Positions 7,120 to 15,027 of a stretch of 21,065 nucleotides of DNA are shown here, piece after piece. The DNA comes from RGIG3994 sp045589735 (GTDB taxonomy: Bacteria; Bacillota; Clostridia; Oscillospirales; CAG-272): assembly GCA_045589735.1 (NCBI GenBank), contig JAZNPQ010000029.1, positions 1 to 21,065 on the forward strand, written 5' to 3'. Position 1 is the stretch's first letter; every line of letters begins with the position of its first letter. The notes below the pieces were generated by a model. That model had not been told where the DNA came from. It ran no database searches and saw only the letters and a program-made list of their open reading frames with translations. The translations under genes were made by a program, and so were the position numbers.

Positions 7120-9516
7120 ATGTCAGACTTAAATAAGAGATATTTAAATGCAAAAAAAGAGCTTTTCAACGTAGTTTACGGAAAGCTTAACGATAAACAA
7201 AAGGAATCCGTCTTTTCGGTAAACGGACCATTACTCATACTAGCCGGAGCCGGAAGCGGAAAAACCACCGTGCTTGTAAATAGAATTGTCCATATTATAA
7301 AATACGGCAACGCATATTTTGATACAAGAATTCCCACACACCTGACCGAAGAAAAGGTTGCTTCTCTTGAAGCCGCGAAAAATTTATCACTTGAAGAAAT
7401 AGAAGCCATTTTACCCGAATTTATCAGCGACCCGTGTCCGCCGTGGCGTGTTCTTGCCATCACCTTTACCAACAAAGCAGCAAACGAAATAAAGGCGAGA
7501 CTTTCCTCAGCTCTTGACGATCCTGATGCTGCAAATATGATTTGGGCAGGAACGTTCCATTCAATGTGTATGCGAATACTCAGAGCGAATGCGGCAGAGG
7601 CAGGTCTTTCTGACGGCTTTACGGTATATGATACTGACGACACAAAAAAGGCTGTACAGGCATCTATGAAGGCGCTGAATATTGACGAAAAAATGTTGCC
7701 GCTAAAATCCGTTGTCAATGCCATAAGCCGAGCAAAAGAAAAGCTTTGGACACCCGAAATGTATGCTTATGAAGCAGGGCAGGAATACCGTTTCAAGCTC
7801 ATATCTCAGATTTATAAAGAATATCAGTCACGGCTTAAGGGCTCAAATGCGCTTGATTTTGACGATATAATTATGAGAACCGTGACACTTCTTCGTGATA
7901 ACAGAGAAATAAGAGAAAAATATTCGGAACGCTTCAGATATATAAGCGTTGACGAGTTCCAGGATACAAACGAGGCTCAGTTTGCCCTTGTTGCGCTTCT
8001 TTCATCATATCACAGAAATATTATGGCGGTCGGTGACGACGATCAGAGTATCTACCGTTTCAGAGGTGCAACCGTTGAAAATATTCTCGGATTCGACAAG
8101 AGCTATTCGGATGCAAAGGTCATAAAGCTTGAGCAAAACTACCGATCGACTCAAACAATACTTACCGCGGCAAATGACGTTATATCTCACAACGAAGGCC
8201 GTCGCGGAAAAACACTTTGGACAGACAACGGCGACGGAGAGAAGATACACGTCAGAAAGCTCGATAATCAGGAAGCCGAGGCAAGATTTATAGTTGATAC
8301 AATAAGTAAAAAGGTTTCGCTTGAAGGGAAGCAGTACCGCGATTTTGCAGTACTTTGCAGAACGAACGCTCAGGCAAATACGCTTGAAAACGTGTTCGCA
8401 AAAAGCGGTATGCCTTACCGTATACTTGGCGGAACAAGATTCTCTGACCGTAAAGAAATACGTGATATCGTTGCATATCTTCAACTTATAAACAATCACA
8501 ACGACAGAGAACGACTGCTTCGCATAATAAACGAGCCAAAGCGTAAGATAGGTGACCGTACGCTTGATGCGATATCTCAGATCGCGCTTGAGCTAAACTG
8601 TTCTATGTTCGAGGTTATAGAAAACGCAAATCTGTATCCTGCGCTTTCAAGAAGCTCATCGAGCCTGCTTGATTTTGCTTCACTTATAAACTCACTTTCG
8701 GCAAGAGCGAAGGAAACAACCCTTGATGTTTTTGTACGTGATGTCCTTGAACGTTCGGGATACCGTCAGATGCTCATAGACGCAGGTCCTGCGGAAAAGG
8801 ATAGGCTAGACAACCTTGATGAATTTGTTTCGGGCGTTATTGAATATATGAACCGAACGGAAGAACCCACACTTACGGAATTCCTTGAAGAAAACGCACT
8901 TGTTGCCGACGTTGACCGTTACGACGAGACCGCAGACGCAGTCGTGATGATGACAATACACAGCGCAAAGGGACTTGAATTTCCGATAGTATTTCTACCC
9001 GGAATGGAGGACAACATTTTCCCCGGAATACAAGCCTCTTCCGATCCCGAGGAGATGGAAGAAGAGCGACGACTTGCTTACGTTGCAATAACGAGAGCAA
9101 AAAATGCGCTTTATATACTTCATACCTCCACAAGACTTCTGTTTGGTCGGACTATGATGAACCCACCGTCAATGTTTTTGAGAGAAATATCGACGTCCTT
9201 ACTTGATACTGAGGAAGTACCGCTTTCATTACGTCAAAGAACAACACAGAGTGCCGCAAAAGTATATTATTCTGAAAGTCGTCCCACTTCAAACAATCTT
9301 ACAATAAACAGAAAGCCCGCCGTACCGCAGGCATCTGGCGCGCAGTCAAAAACATTTGAACCCGGAGATATGGTTCAGCACATGTCGTTTGGACGAGGAG
9401 AGATAATTTCGGTAAAGAAAATGGGTTCAGATATACTTTATGAAATTATATTTGAACGTGTCGGAACTAAAAAGCTCATGGCAACCTACGCGCGTCTTAA
9501 GCCTGCTGATAAATAA
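7120..9516 (+). CDS. pcrA: ATP-dependent DNA helicase PcrA/UvrD family
   Basis: A superfamily 1A 3'-5' DNA helicase acting in nucleotide-excision repair and removal of proteins or RNA polymerase from DNA. The 798-residue product carries motif I AGAGSGKT (42-49), Ia ITFTNKAANEIKARL, VDEFQDTN (II, about 277-284), GDDDQSIYRFRGA (III), QNYRST (IV), MTIHSAKGLEFPIVFLPG (V) and AYVAITRA (VI). It ends with the PcrA-type C-terminal Tudor-like domain beginning PGDMVQHMSFGRGEI. About 40 extra residues sit between motifs I and Ia (about 66-108), where canonical PcrA has a short linker. The ribosome binding site is weak (AGAAAG about 10 nt before the ATG). The next gene begins 17 nt after the stop and may share the transcript. 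Confidence 0.95.
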   Translation: MSDLNKRYLNAKKELFNVVYGKLNDKQKESVFSVNGPLLILAGAGSGKTTVLVNRIVHIIKYGNAYFDTRIPTHLTEEKVASLEAAKNLSLEEIEAILPEFISDPCPPWRVLAITFTNKAANEIKARLSSALDDPDAANMIWAGTFHSMCMRILRANAAEAGLSDGFTVYDTDDTKKAVQASMKALNIDEKMLPLKSVVNAISRAKEKLWTPEMYAYEAGQEYRFKLISQIYKEYQSRLKGSNALDFDDIIMRTVTLLRDNREIREKYSERFRYISVDEFQDTNEAQFALVALLSSYHRNIMAVGDDDQSIYRFRGATVENILGFDKSYSDAKVIKLEQNYRSTQTILTAANDVISHNEGRRGKTLWTDNGDGEKIHVRKLDNQEAEARFIVDTISKKVSLEGKQYRDFAVLCRTNAQANTLENVFAKSGMPYRILGGTRFSDRKEIRDIVAYLQLINNHNDRERLLRIINEPKRKIGDRTLDAISQIALELNCSMFEVIENANLYPALSRSSSSLLDFASLINSLSARAKETTLDVFVRDVLERSGYRQMLIDAGPAEKDRLDNLDEFVSGVIEYMNRTEEPTLTEFLEENALVADVDRYDETADAVVMMTIHSAKGLEFPIVFLPGMEDNIFPGIQASSDPEEMEEERRLAYVAITRAKNALYILHTSTRLLFGRTMMNPPSMFLREISTSLLDTEEVPLSLRQRTTQSAAKVYYSESRPTSNNLTINRKPAVPQASGAQSKTFEPGDMVQHMSFGRGEIISVKKMGSDILYEIIFERVGTKKLMATYARLKPADK

Positions 9517-9533
9517 CCTGAGAGGTGATTTGC

Positions 9534-9935
9534 TTGAATAAGATAAAGAACTTTTTTAAGAAAATTTTCGTCGGCATATACGGTATAGACAACCTGTATT
9601 TTGTTTTATTCGGTATTGCGCTGGTACTCATACTGATAAATGCTTTTGTCAATCATTTTTTGCTTTATGTACCAATAGTTTTAGTGTTGTTTTTTATGAT
9701 ATTCAGGGCTTTATCACATAATCATTCTGCAAGAAAACGTGAAAATTATATGTTTTTTAACTTTTTTCGCAAATCAAGATCCTTTGTCAGATTACAGGTC
9801 AAAAGATTCAAAGACAGAAAGACTCACGTTTATAAAAAATGTCCGAAATGTCATACCGTTGTAAGACTTGAAAAAGCAAAAGGCAAACGCTCAGCGGTTT
9901 GCCCAAAATGTCAGAGTCAGTTTATGATAAAATAA
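9534..9935 (+). CDS. Small membrane protein with C-terminal zinc ribbon
   Basis: The 133-residue protein starts at a TTG preceded by GAGAGGTGA with good spacing. A GTG at 9525 lies inside that Shine-Dalgarno and was rejected as start. It has a basic N-terminus, two hydrophobic helices (about residues 20-38 and 42-58), a basic linker, and a zinc-ribbon C-terminus with CPKC at 103-106 and CPKC at 123-126. The ribbon probably faces the cytoplasm. Specific function unknown. It follows pcrA closely, and its stop codon lies in the arm of a bidirectional terminator. Confidence 0.8.
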   Translation: MNKIKNFFKKIFVGIYGIDNLYFVLFGIALVLILINAFVNHFLLYVPIVLVLFFMIFRALSHNHSARKRENYMFFNFFRKSRSFVRLQVKRFKDRKTHVYKKCPKCHTVVRLEKAKGKRSAVCPKCQSQFMIK

Positions 9936-9975
9936 AAGTACAACCGAGCAATGCTCGGTTGTACTTTTATTTTAT
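9927..9975. terminator. Bidirectional terminator between the zinc-ribbon gene and rhaB
   Basis: A 49-nt perfect palindrome centred on 9951 (24 bp per arm, core ACAACCGAGC/GCTCGGTTGT), with A-rich and T-rich outer arms giving a T tract on both strands. The TAA stops of both convergent genes (9933-9935 plus, 9974-9972 minus) lie in the arms. Confidence 0.92.
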
Positions 9976-11351
9976 TCGGTAATTTTTAGAGGGAAGGAAG
10001 CTGCGATCAAGCGTCTTGCTGCTTTGACATCCTCAACCGCACCGTCAGCGATAAGCTGAAGTGCGAGGTTTCCTATAGCTGTCGCTTCGGTAACTCCCGT
10101 TACAACTCTACGCTTCGAATATTCGGCTGTAAGCTCGGTGAGATACTCGTCCTTGCTTCCGCCACCTACGATATATATTGTATCGTATTTGTTTCCGGTT
10201 ATCTTTTCGATTCCGTCTGCTGCCTTTGCATAAGCGGTTGCGAGACCGTGATAGATAGCGCGAACTGTGTCTGCGATGTCGGCGGGCTTATCAAAGCCAA
10301 GCTCAACAAGCTGTTCGTTTATTGCGTCTATCATACTGTCGGGAGCAAGGAAACGCTCGTCGGCAACATCGGCAATACCTGCGTAGGTGCTGTTCTGTGC
10401 CATTATCATAAGCTCTTGGAAGGAGTACTTCTTGTTAAGCTCACGTCTGACTGACTGTATCATCCAAAGCCCCATTATATTCTGAAGAAAACGAACGGTA
10501 CCGTTTACTCCGCCCTCATTTGCAAATCCCTGAGATTCGGAAAATTCATCGGTATAAGGAACGGTTGTCTCAACGCCAAAGAGTGACCACGTGCCACTGG
10601 ATATATAAAGCGGAGCGTCATCGGGAGCAGGAACAGCTACGACCGCACTTGCAGTATCATGGCACGGGGGAATAATAACCTTGCAGTCAAATCCTGCAAT
10701 TTCGGGCTTAAGATTACCGACAGTTTCACCCGGCTCGTAAAGCTTGTCAAACAACTTTCGCGGAAGTCCGAGCTTTTCTATCATTTCATAATCCCAATCA
10801 CGTGTATGAACGTCAACAAGACCTGTTGTGGACGCAAAGGTATATTCGTTCATTCTAACACCGGTCAGAAGATAATTGAGATAGCAGGGAATAAACAGCA
10901 TAGATTCAGCATCAGTTATTCTGCCGCTTTTTTTATCCTCATACATCTGGAAGACAGTATTGAAGCTATGCTCGGCTATACCTGTTTTGCTGAACTGATC
11001 TCTCTTTGAAACTATAGAATAAACCTCGTCCATAACCGAAAGAGTTCTGCTGTCACGGTATGCCATAACACCGTCAACAAGCTCTCCGTTCTTATCAAGA
11101 AGCGCGTAGTCAACTCCCCAAGTATCTATTCCGATAGTCTGAGGAATTTTTCCTATTTCAGAGCACTTACGGATTCCGGCACAAACATTTGCAAAAAGGC
11201 TGTCGGTATCCCAATAGAAATGTCCGTTCTTCTCAATATATCCGTTATCAAAGCGGTATATTTCTTCAAGAAGAAGCTTTCCGTTCTCAACGTGTCCAAG
11301 AATATGACGACCGCTGGAAGCGCCAATGTCTATCGCAAGATAATATCTCAT
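9972..11351 (-). CDS. rhaB: Rhamnulokinase
   Basis: RhaB phosphorylates L-rhamnulose to L-rhamnulose 1-phosphate with ATP. The 459-residue product is a FGGY-family sugar kinase. It has the N-terminal phosphate-binding loop AIDIGASSGRHILG, the substrate-domain segment TIGIDTWGVDYALLD, the segment SSGTWSLFG, and the C-terminal adenosine motif IYIVGGGSKDEYLTELTA. Length is near the 470-490 of known enzymes. The start ATG at 11351 overlaps the rhaA stop in an ATGA, with GGAG inside the rhaA end as Shine-Dalgarno. An in-frame upstream start at 11402 would overlap rhaA by 55 bases and is not supported. The gene is second in the rhaA-rhaB operon. Confidence 0.95.
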   Translation of the reverse strand: MRYYLAIDIGASSGRHILGHVENGKLLLEEIYRFDNGYIEKNGHFYWDTDSLFANVCAGIRKCSEIGKIPQTIGIDTWGVDYALLDKNGELVDGVMAYRDSRTLSVMDEVYSIVSKRDQFSKTGIAEHSFNTVFQMYEDKKSGRITDAESMLFIPCYLNYLLTGVRMNEYTFASTTGLVDVHTRDWDYEMIEKLGLPRKLFDKLYEPGETVGNLKPEIAGFDCKVIIPPCHDTASAVVAVPAPDDAPLYISSGTWSLFGVETTVPYTDEFSESQGFANEGGVNGTVRFLQNIMGLWMIQSVRRELNKKYSFQELMIMAQNSTYAGIADVADERFLAPDSMIDAINEQLVELGFDKPADIADTVRAIYHGLATAYAKAADGIEKITGNKYDTIYIVGGGSKDEYLTELTAEYSKRRVVTGVTEATAIGNLALQLIADGAVEDVKAARRLIAASFPLKITE

Positions 11352-12583
11352 TGTCTGTTCTCCAAAACCTTCTTTTCGTAGTCGCAGACCTTCTCGAACC
11401 AAGCCATACCTGCATCAACACCTACGCGGTTGCAGTATTCTTCCCAAACGTCGCCGAAGGGAAGTGTCTTGATCTCCTCTCCGAGAACCATAAGTCTGGA
11501 GTGATTTTCAGCATCCTGAAGAGCCTTCATTTCATCATTGGGGCAAAGGAGAGCGTAAAGAAGTGCCTTCTGCATTGCTCTCTGACCTGTTACCCATGCG
11601 GCGATACGGTTGATGCTTGCGTCAAAGTAGTCAAGACCGATAAGCACGCGGTCTGTTGCGTTGTTTCTTACGATTTCCTTTGCGATCTCCTTGAGCTCGT
11701 CCTCGAAAAGAACTACGTGGTCACTGTCCCAACGAACAGGGCGTGTAACGTGAAGTGCTACGTAATCAGAGAAAGCGAGAAGCGAGGGTATCTTGTCGGA
11801 AACGACCTCGGTCGGATGATAGTGACCGTTGTCAAGCAGGCAACAAATATTGTTCTTTGCAGCGTAGTTCTGATAGAACTCGTTTGAACCTACAGTGAAG
11901 CTCTCAAGACCGATACCGAAGACCTTACTCTCAACAGCGCAGATAACGTCATCGTAACGCTTTGCAAAGATCTGATCAAGAGAATCTTTCAGTCTGAGAC
12001 GGGGAGAAAGCCTGTCTGCGGGAATGTTTTTGTATCCGTCTGCTATCCAAAGATTGTAGAGAACCTTGTCACCAAGCTTCTGTGCTATGTAATGTGCGGT
12101 CTCCATGCAGGAAATACCGTGACGAATCCAGTATGCGCGTACTTCTTCATCGGGGCTCGACAGTGTAAGTCCGTCCTTTACCATGGGATGAGAGAAGAAT
12201 GTCGGGTTGAAATCAATCCCAAGATTGTTCTTCTTTGCGAATTCGATCCAAGCATCAAAATATTCGGGCTTTATACAATCACGCGAGATAGTCTCGTCTG
12301 TGATAGCATAAATTGCGTGAAGATTTATGCGCTTCTTGCCGGGCATAAGAGAAAGAGCGAACTCAAAGTCCCCAAGAAGCTCTTCGGGAGTATTTGCTCT
12401 GCCGGGATAGTTACCGGTCGTCTGAATACCGCCAGTGAGAGCCGAACGTGACTCAAAGCCGAGAACGTCGTCACCCTGCCAGCAGTGAACCGATACGGGA
12501 ATACCCGCAAGTGTATTAATTGCAGCCTCGGTATCAACACCGATAGCAGCATATGCCTTTTTTGCATCAATGTAGTTTGCCAT
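11348..12583 (-). CDS. rhaA: L-rhamnose isomerase
   Basis: RhaA interconverts L-rhamnose and L-rhamnulose in the cytoplasm using a divalent metal (Mn2+). The 411-residue product matches the roughly 419-residue family. Recognisable blocks are the start DAKKAYAAIGVDTEAAI, CWQGDDVLGFE, DFNPTFFSHPM, and the metal-site regions around Glu227 (GLESFTVG), Asp251 (LLDNGHYHP) and His278 (LHVTRPVRWDSDH). The ATG at 12583 is preceded by GGAGG with 5-nt spacing; the in-frame TTG at 12595 is part of the Shine-Dalgarno region and was rejected. It is expressed from a clear promoter about 30 bp upstream and is coupled to rhaB. Rhamnulose-1-phosphate aldolase, transporter and regulator genes are not within the window. 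Confidence 0.96.
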   Translation of the reverse strand: MANYIDAKKAYAAIGVDTEAAINTLAGIPVSVHCWQGDDVLGFESRSALTGGIQTTGNYPGRANTPEELLGDFEFALSLMPGKKRINLHAIYAITDETISRDCIKPEYFDAWIEFAKKNNLGIDFNPTFFSHPMVKDGLTLSSPDEEVRAYWIRHGISCMETAHYIAQKLGDKVLYNLWIADGYKNIPADRLSPRLRLKDSLDQIFAKRYDDVICAVESKVFGIGLESFTVGSNEFYQNYAAKNNICCLLDNGHYHPTEVVSDKIPSLLAFSDYVALHVTRPVRWDSDHVVLFEDELKEIAKEIVRNNATDRVLIGLDYFDASINRIAAWVTGQRAMQKALLYALLCPNDEMKALQDAENHSRLMVLGEEIKTLPFGDVWEEYCNRVGVDAGMAWFEKVCDYEKKVLENRQ

Positions 12584-12600
12584 AAAAGCCTCCAAAAATA

Positions 12601-12632
12601 AATATTTACTCTAATATTTTACACTAATATTT
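12601..12632. repeat. Three direct AATATTT repeats over the rhaA promoter
   Basis: AATATTT occurs at 12601-12607, 12613-12619 and 12626-12632, spaced 12 and 13 bp apart. The last two are part of longer CTAATATTT copies. They overlap the -10 region and the predicted start of the rhaA transcript, so they could be operator half-sites; AT-rich chance repetition cannot be excluded. Confidence 0.4.
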
Positions 12633-12644
12633 GAAATAAGTCAA
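12616..12644 (-). promoter_or_regulatory. Sigma-A promoter of rhaA-rhaB
   Basis: On the minus strand TTGACT (12644-12639), a 17-bp spacer and TAAAAT (12621-12616). The predicted leader is about 25 nt. The promoter diverges from that of the VanZ-like gene. Confidence 0.8.
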
Positions 12645-12681
12645 TAAGATTTTTAAGAATTCTTTAAAAATAATGCTCTTG

Positions 12682-12710
12682 TTGACAAAATAAATTCAAT
12701 GTGTTATTAT
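12682..12710 (+). promoter_or_regulatory. Sigma-A promoter of the VanZ-like gene
   Basis: Perfect TTGACA (12682-12687), a 17-bp spacer, and TATTAT (12705-12710) preceded by TGT as an extended -10. The leader to the ATG at 12745 is about 27 nt. Confidence 0.85.
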
Positions 12711-12744
12711 AAGCAGTATATAATCCAATTTTTTGAGAGGTATT

Positions 12745-13218
12745 ATGACACAAAAAAGAACAATTATAATTTTGACTGTTTTGGTCATACTGTGTACGAT
12801 TTTAATATTTAGTTTTTCGTTAAAAAGCAGAGAAGAGTCGGCACAAGACAGCAATTTCGTCGTGAGCATAATAAAACCAATCATCGAAAAAGTGTTTGGA
12901 AAAGCGCCCGAAAATCTTGGCCTTATAATCAGGAAGCTCGCCCATATGACCGAATTTTGTATTCTCAGCGTTTTAACGGCGTTGCTTGCGGTAAAAATAT
13001 ATAAGTACAAAAGCAAAGCGCTGTTCGGATATGCAATGTTTTACGTTTTGGCTGTCGCGGTTTCGGATGAGTTTATACAGTATTTTTCCGGAAGAGGAAG
13101 CTCGGTCGTTGACGTTGTTATTGATTTTTCCGGCGCAACCATAGGATTTTTGATTGTATACTCAATTTATTATTTCATACCCGCAATACTCAAAAATTTA
13201 AAAGAGTCAAAAAAATAA
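12745..13218 (+). CDS. VanZ-like family membrane protein
   Basis: The 157-residue protein has an N-terminal membrane helix, two or three further hydrophobic segments, and the VanZ-like signature. The signature comprises RKLAHMTEFCILS in one helix and SDEFIQYFSGRGSSVVDVVID followed by GATIGFLIVY. VanZ-like proteins are a broad family; the founding member raises teicoplanin resistance, but for most members the role is unknown and resistance should not be inferred. The ATG at 12745 has GAGAGG with 6-nt spacing. A TTG at 12733 lies in the Shine-Dalgarno region and was rejected. It has its own promoter, and no obvious terminator follows before the spore-protein gene. Confidence 0.88.
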   Translation: MTQKRTIIILTVLVILCTILIFSFSLKSREESAQDSNFVVSIIKPIIEKVFGKAPENLGLIIRKLAHMTEFCILSVLTALLAVKIYKYKSKALFGYAMFYVLAVAVSDEFIQYFSGRGSSVVDVVIDFSGATIGFLIVYSIYYFIPAILKNLKESKK

Positions 13219-13282
13219 AAATACACATAAAATTGCCATTCATAAAATATCTCCGATTGAAAATAATAATAGCAGAGTTCGC

Positions 13283-13341
13283 GAGAAGCGGCTCAATTAT
13301 CATAGATATTTGAATGAGGAATCGGCATGAGCCGCTTTCTC
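13283..13341 (+). other. Leader stem-loop upstream of the SASP gene
   Basis: The arm GAGAAGCGGCTCA (13283-13295) pairs with TGAGCCGCTTTCTC (13328-13341) with a single T bulge, enclosing a 32-nt AT-rich loop. No T tract follows, so it does not look like a terminator of the VanZ-like gene. The 3' arm contains an ATG (13327-13329) in frame with the SASP and lies just before the main ribosome binding site. Confidence 0.6.
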
Positions 13342-13359
13342 AGAATAGGAGAAATCAAT

Positions 13360-13557
13360 ATGGCAAGCAACAAGGCACTTGTTCCTGAAGCAAAAAAGGC
13401 TCTTGAGCAGTTCAAGATGGAGGCTGCAAACGAAGTCGGCGTTACACTGAACCAGGGCTACAACGGCGATCTTACTGCACGTCAGGCTGGCTCTATCGGC
13501 GGTCAGATGGTTAAGAAGATGGTCGAGAAGTACGAAAACGATATCAAGTCGAAATAA
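13360..13557 (+). CDS. Alpha/beta-type small acid-soluble spore protein (SASP)
   Basis: These proteins coat DNA in the developing forespore, protect it from UV and heat, and are degraded by the germination protease. The 65-residue product has the family layout: ALVPEAKKALEQFKMEAANEVGV (residues 6-28, including the germination-protease region KMEAANE), then the conserved second half GDLTARQAGSIGGQMVKKMV. The ATG at 13360 has AGGAG 8 nt upstream and gives the usual short N-terminus. A second in-frame ATG at 13327, with its own GAGGA at 6 nt, would add 11 residues (MSRFLRIGEIN). I see no convincing sigma-G or sigma-F promoter by eye. A strong terminator follows. The gene shows the organism can sporulate or descends from one that could. 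Confidence 0.94.
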   Translation: MASNKALVPEAKKALEQFKMEAANEVGVTLNQGYNGDLTARQAGSIGGQMVKKMVEKYENDIKSK

Positions 13558-13602
13558 GTACGCTTTATTATTCCTTTAATGTCCTTTACGGATAAAAAGG
13601 CG

Positions 13603-13636
13603 GGTCCCTCTGAAATATCGGAGGGACCTTGTTTTT
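13603..13636 (+). terminator. Intrinsic terminator of the SASP gene
   Basis: The 8-bp GC-rich stem GGTCCCTC (13603-13610) with GAGGGACC (13621-13628) is followed by TTGTTTTT. It lies 45 bp after the SASP stop and upstream of the metY promoter. Confidence 0.9.
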
Positions 13637-13667
13637 CATAAAAAATTGAAATATTATTAAATGGGGA

Positions 13668-13696
13668 TTGAAAAAAAGATAAATATATGATATAAT
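13668..13696 (+). promoter_or_regulatory. Sigma-A promoter of metY-metA
   Basis: TTGAAA (13668-13673), a 17-bp spacer and perfect TATAAT (13691-13696) preceded by TGA (extended -10). Only about 27 nt remain between the predicted start and the metY ATG, too little for a SAM riboswitch or T-box. Confidence 0.85.
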
Positions 13697-13729
13697 ACGT
13701 AGTAATTTAATTATTGAGAGGTAAAAAAC

Positions 13730-15013
13730 ATGTCAAACTACAAAATCGATACAAAATGCATACAGTCCGGTTATAATCCGGGGAACGGTGAACCGCGTGT
13801 TCTTCCTATATATCAAAGCACTACCTATAAATACAACTCATCCGACGAGGTAGGCGACCTCTTTGACCTTAAGGCAGAAGGACATATGTACTCAAGAATT
13901 TCAAATCCCACGGTTGCCGCGGTCGAGAAAAAAATAGCAGAGCTTGAAGGAGGAACAGGCGCAATACTATGCTCATCCGGTATGGCTGCTATTCTTCTTG
14001 CCGTACTTAATATTACAAAAGCCGGACAGAACATAGTTTCGCTTGCTTCGATATACGGTGGCACGGTAAATCTGTTTTCTGTAACGCTCAAACGTTTTGG
14101 TATTGATGTAAGATTTGTGACTGCGGCGATGTCCGACGAGGAAATTCAAAAACATATAGACAAAAATACACGTATGTTCTTTGGAGAAACCATCGCAAAT
14201 CCGGCACTTGATGTGCTTGATTTTGACCGCTTTTCGAAGCTTGCACACCGTAACGGAATTCCGTTCGTGGTTGACAATACCTTCCCGACGCCGATCCTTT
14301 GCCGTCCCTTTGAGCTTGGCGCGGATATCATCGTCCACGCTACAACAAAATATATGGACGGACATGCAACAGTCGTTGGCGGTTGCGTTGTAGACGGCGG
14401 TAAATTCGACTGGTCAGCAGATCCAATACGTTGGAGTGAGCTTAACGATCCCGATCCTTCTTATCACGGTGTCGCTTACGTAAAGCAGTTTGGAAACGAT
14501 GTCGCATACATAACCAAGGGAAGAGTACAGCTTATGCGTGATTTCGGCATTCCTATGACAGCAATGAGCGCGTTCTTACTTAACCTCGGACTTGAAACAC
14601 TTCATCTTCGCATGGAAAGACATTGTTCCAACGCAATGAAGGTCTCTGAATACCTTTCGGCTCATGACAAAGTTGAGAGTGTTTCTTATCCCGGTCTTGA
14701 AAGCGATCCTCAACATGAGCTTGCAAAGAAATATCTCCCGAACGGTTGCGCAGGAGTAATTTCGTTCGTTATCAAAGGTGGAAGAGATGCCGCCGTAAAG
14801 TTTATGGATTCTCTTAAAATGGCTGCAATAGTCGTTCACGTTGCAGATTCTAGAACAAGTGTACTAAATCCCGCATCAACGACACACCGTCAGCTAACAG
14901 ACGAGCAACTCGTGGCCGCAGGTATTCCTTCCGGTCTTGTCAGACTTTCGGTTGGAACGGAGCATATTGACGATATTATAGCAGATATTGAGCAGGCTCT
15001 GCAAAACGTATAA
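13730..15013 (+). CDS. metY: O-acetylhomoserine sulfhydrylase (O-acetylhomoserine aminocarboxypropyltransferase)
   Basis: This PLP enzyme of the Cys/Met metabolism family makes homocysteine from O-acetylhomoserine and sulfide. The 427-residue product has the cofactor region CSSGMAAILLAVLN, the pyridine-nitrogen aspartate in FVVDNTFPTP (Asp182), and the PLP lysine in HATTKYMDGHATVVGG (Lys207). It also has the C-terminal block DSRTSVLNPASTTHRQL and RLSVGTEHIDDI. Length 420-430 and the NTFPTP/TKYMDGH pattern are typical of sulfhydrylases rather than the shorter cystathionine gamma-synthases. GAGAGG lies 10 nt before the ATG. It is followed 14 nt later by metA, which supplies its acetylated substrate; this supports the assignment. 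The gene is also called cysD or met17 in some genomes. Confidence 0.94.
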   Translation: MSNYKIDTKCIQSGYNPGNGEPRVLPIYQSTTYKYNSSDEVGDLFDLKAEGHMYSRISNPTVAAVEKKIAELEGGTGAILCSSGMAAILLAVLNITKAGQNIVSLASIYGGTVNLFSVTLKRFGIDVRFVTAAMSDEEIQKHIDKNTRMFFGETIANPALDVLDFDRFSKLAHRNGIPFVVDNTFPTPILCRPFELGADIIVHATTKYMDGHATVVGGCVVDGGKFDWSADPIRWSELNDPDPSYHGVAYVKQFGNDVAYITKGRVQLMRDFGIPMTAMSAFLLNLGLETLHLRMERHCSNAMKVSEYLSAHDKVESVSYPGLESDPQHELAKKYLPNGCAGVISFVIKGGRDAAVKFMDSLKMAAIVVHVADSRTSVLNPASTTHRQLTDEQLVAAGIPSGLVRLSVGTEHIDDIIADIEQALQNV

Positions 15014-15027
15014 TTAAGGAGACACAA

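Noticed and set aside
11189..11887. 232-codon plus-strand frame antisense to the rhaA/rhaB junction
   Set aside because: Both rha genes are unambiguous on the minus strand; the frame reflects their codon bias and has no ribosome binding site or family motif.
12745..13218. Glycopeptide resistance gene
   Set aside because: VanZ-like proteins are common in Bacillota without resistance; no vanHAX or vanRS genes are nearby.
13219..13330. Sigma-G/F promoter for the SASP gene
   Set aside because: CATAAAA and CATAGATA resemble -10 boxes, but no matching -35 at correct spacing could be found by eye, so no promoter is called.
13558..13729. Possible SAM riboswitch or T-box in front of metY
   Set aside because: The only terminator-like hairpin lies upstream of the metY promoter at 13668-13696, and the leader from that promoter is about 27 nt, far too short.
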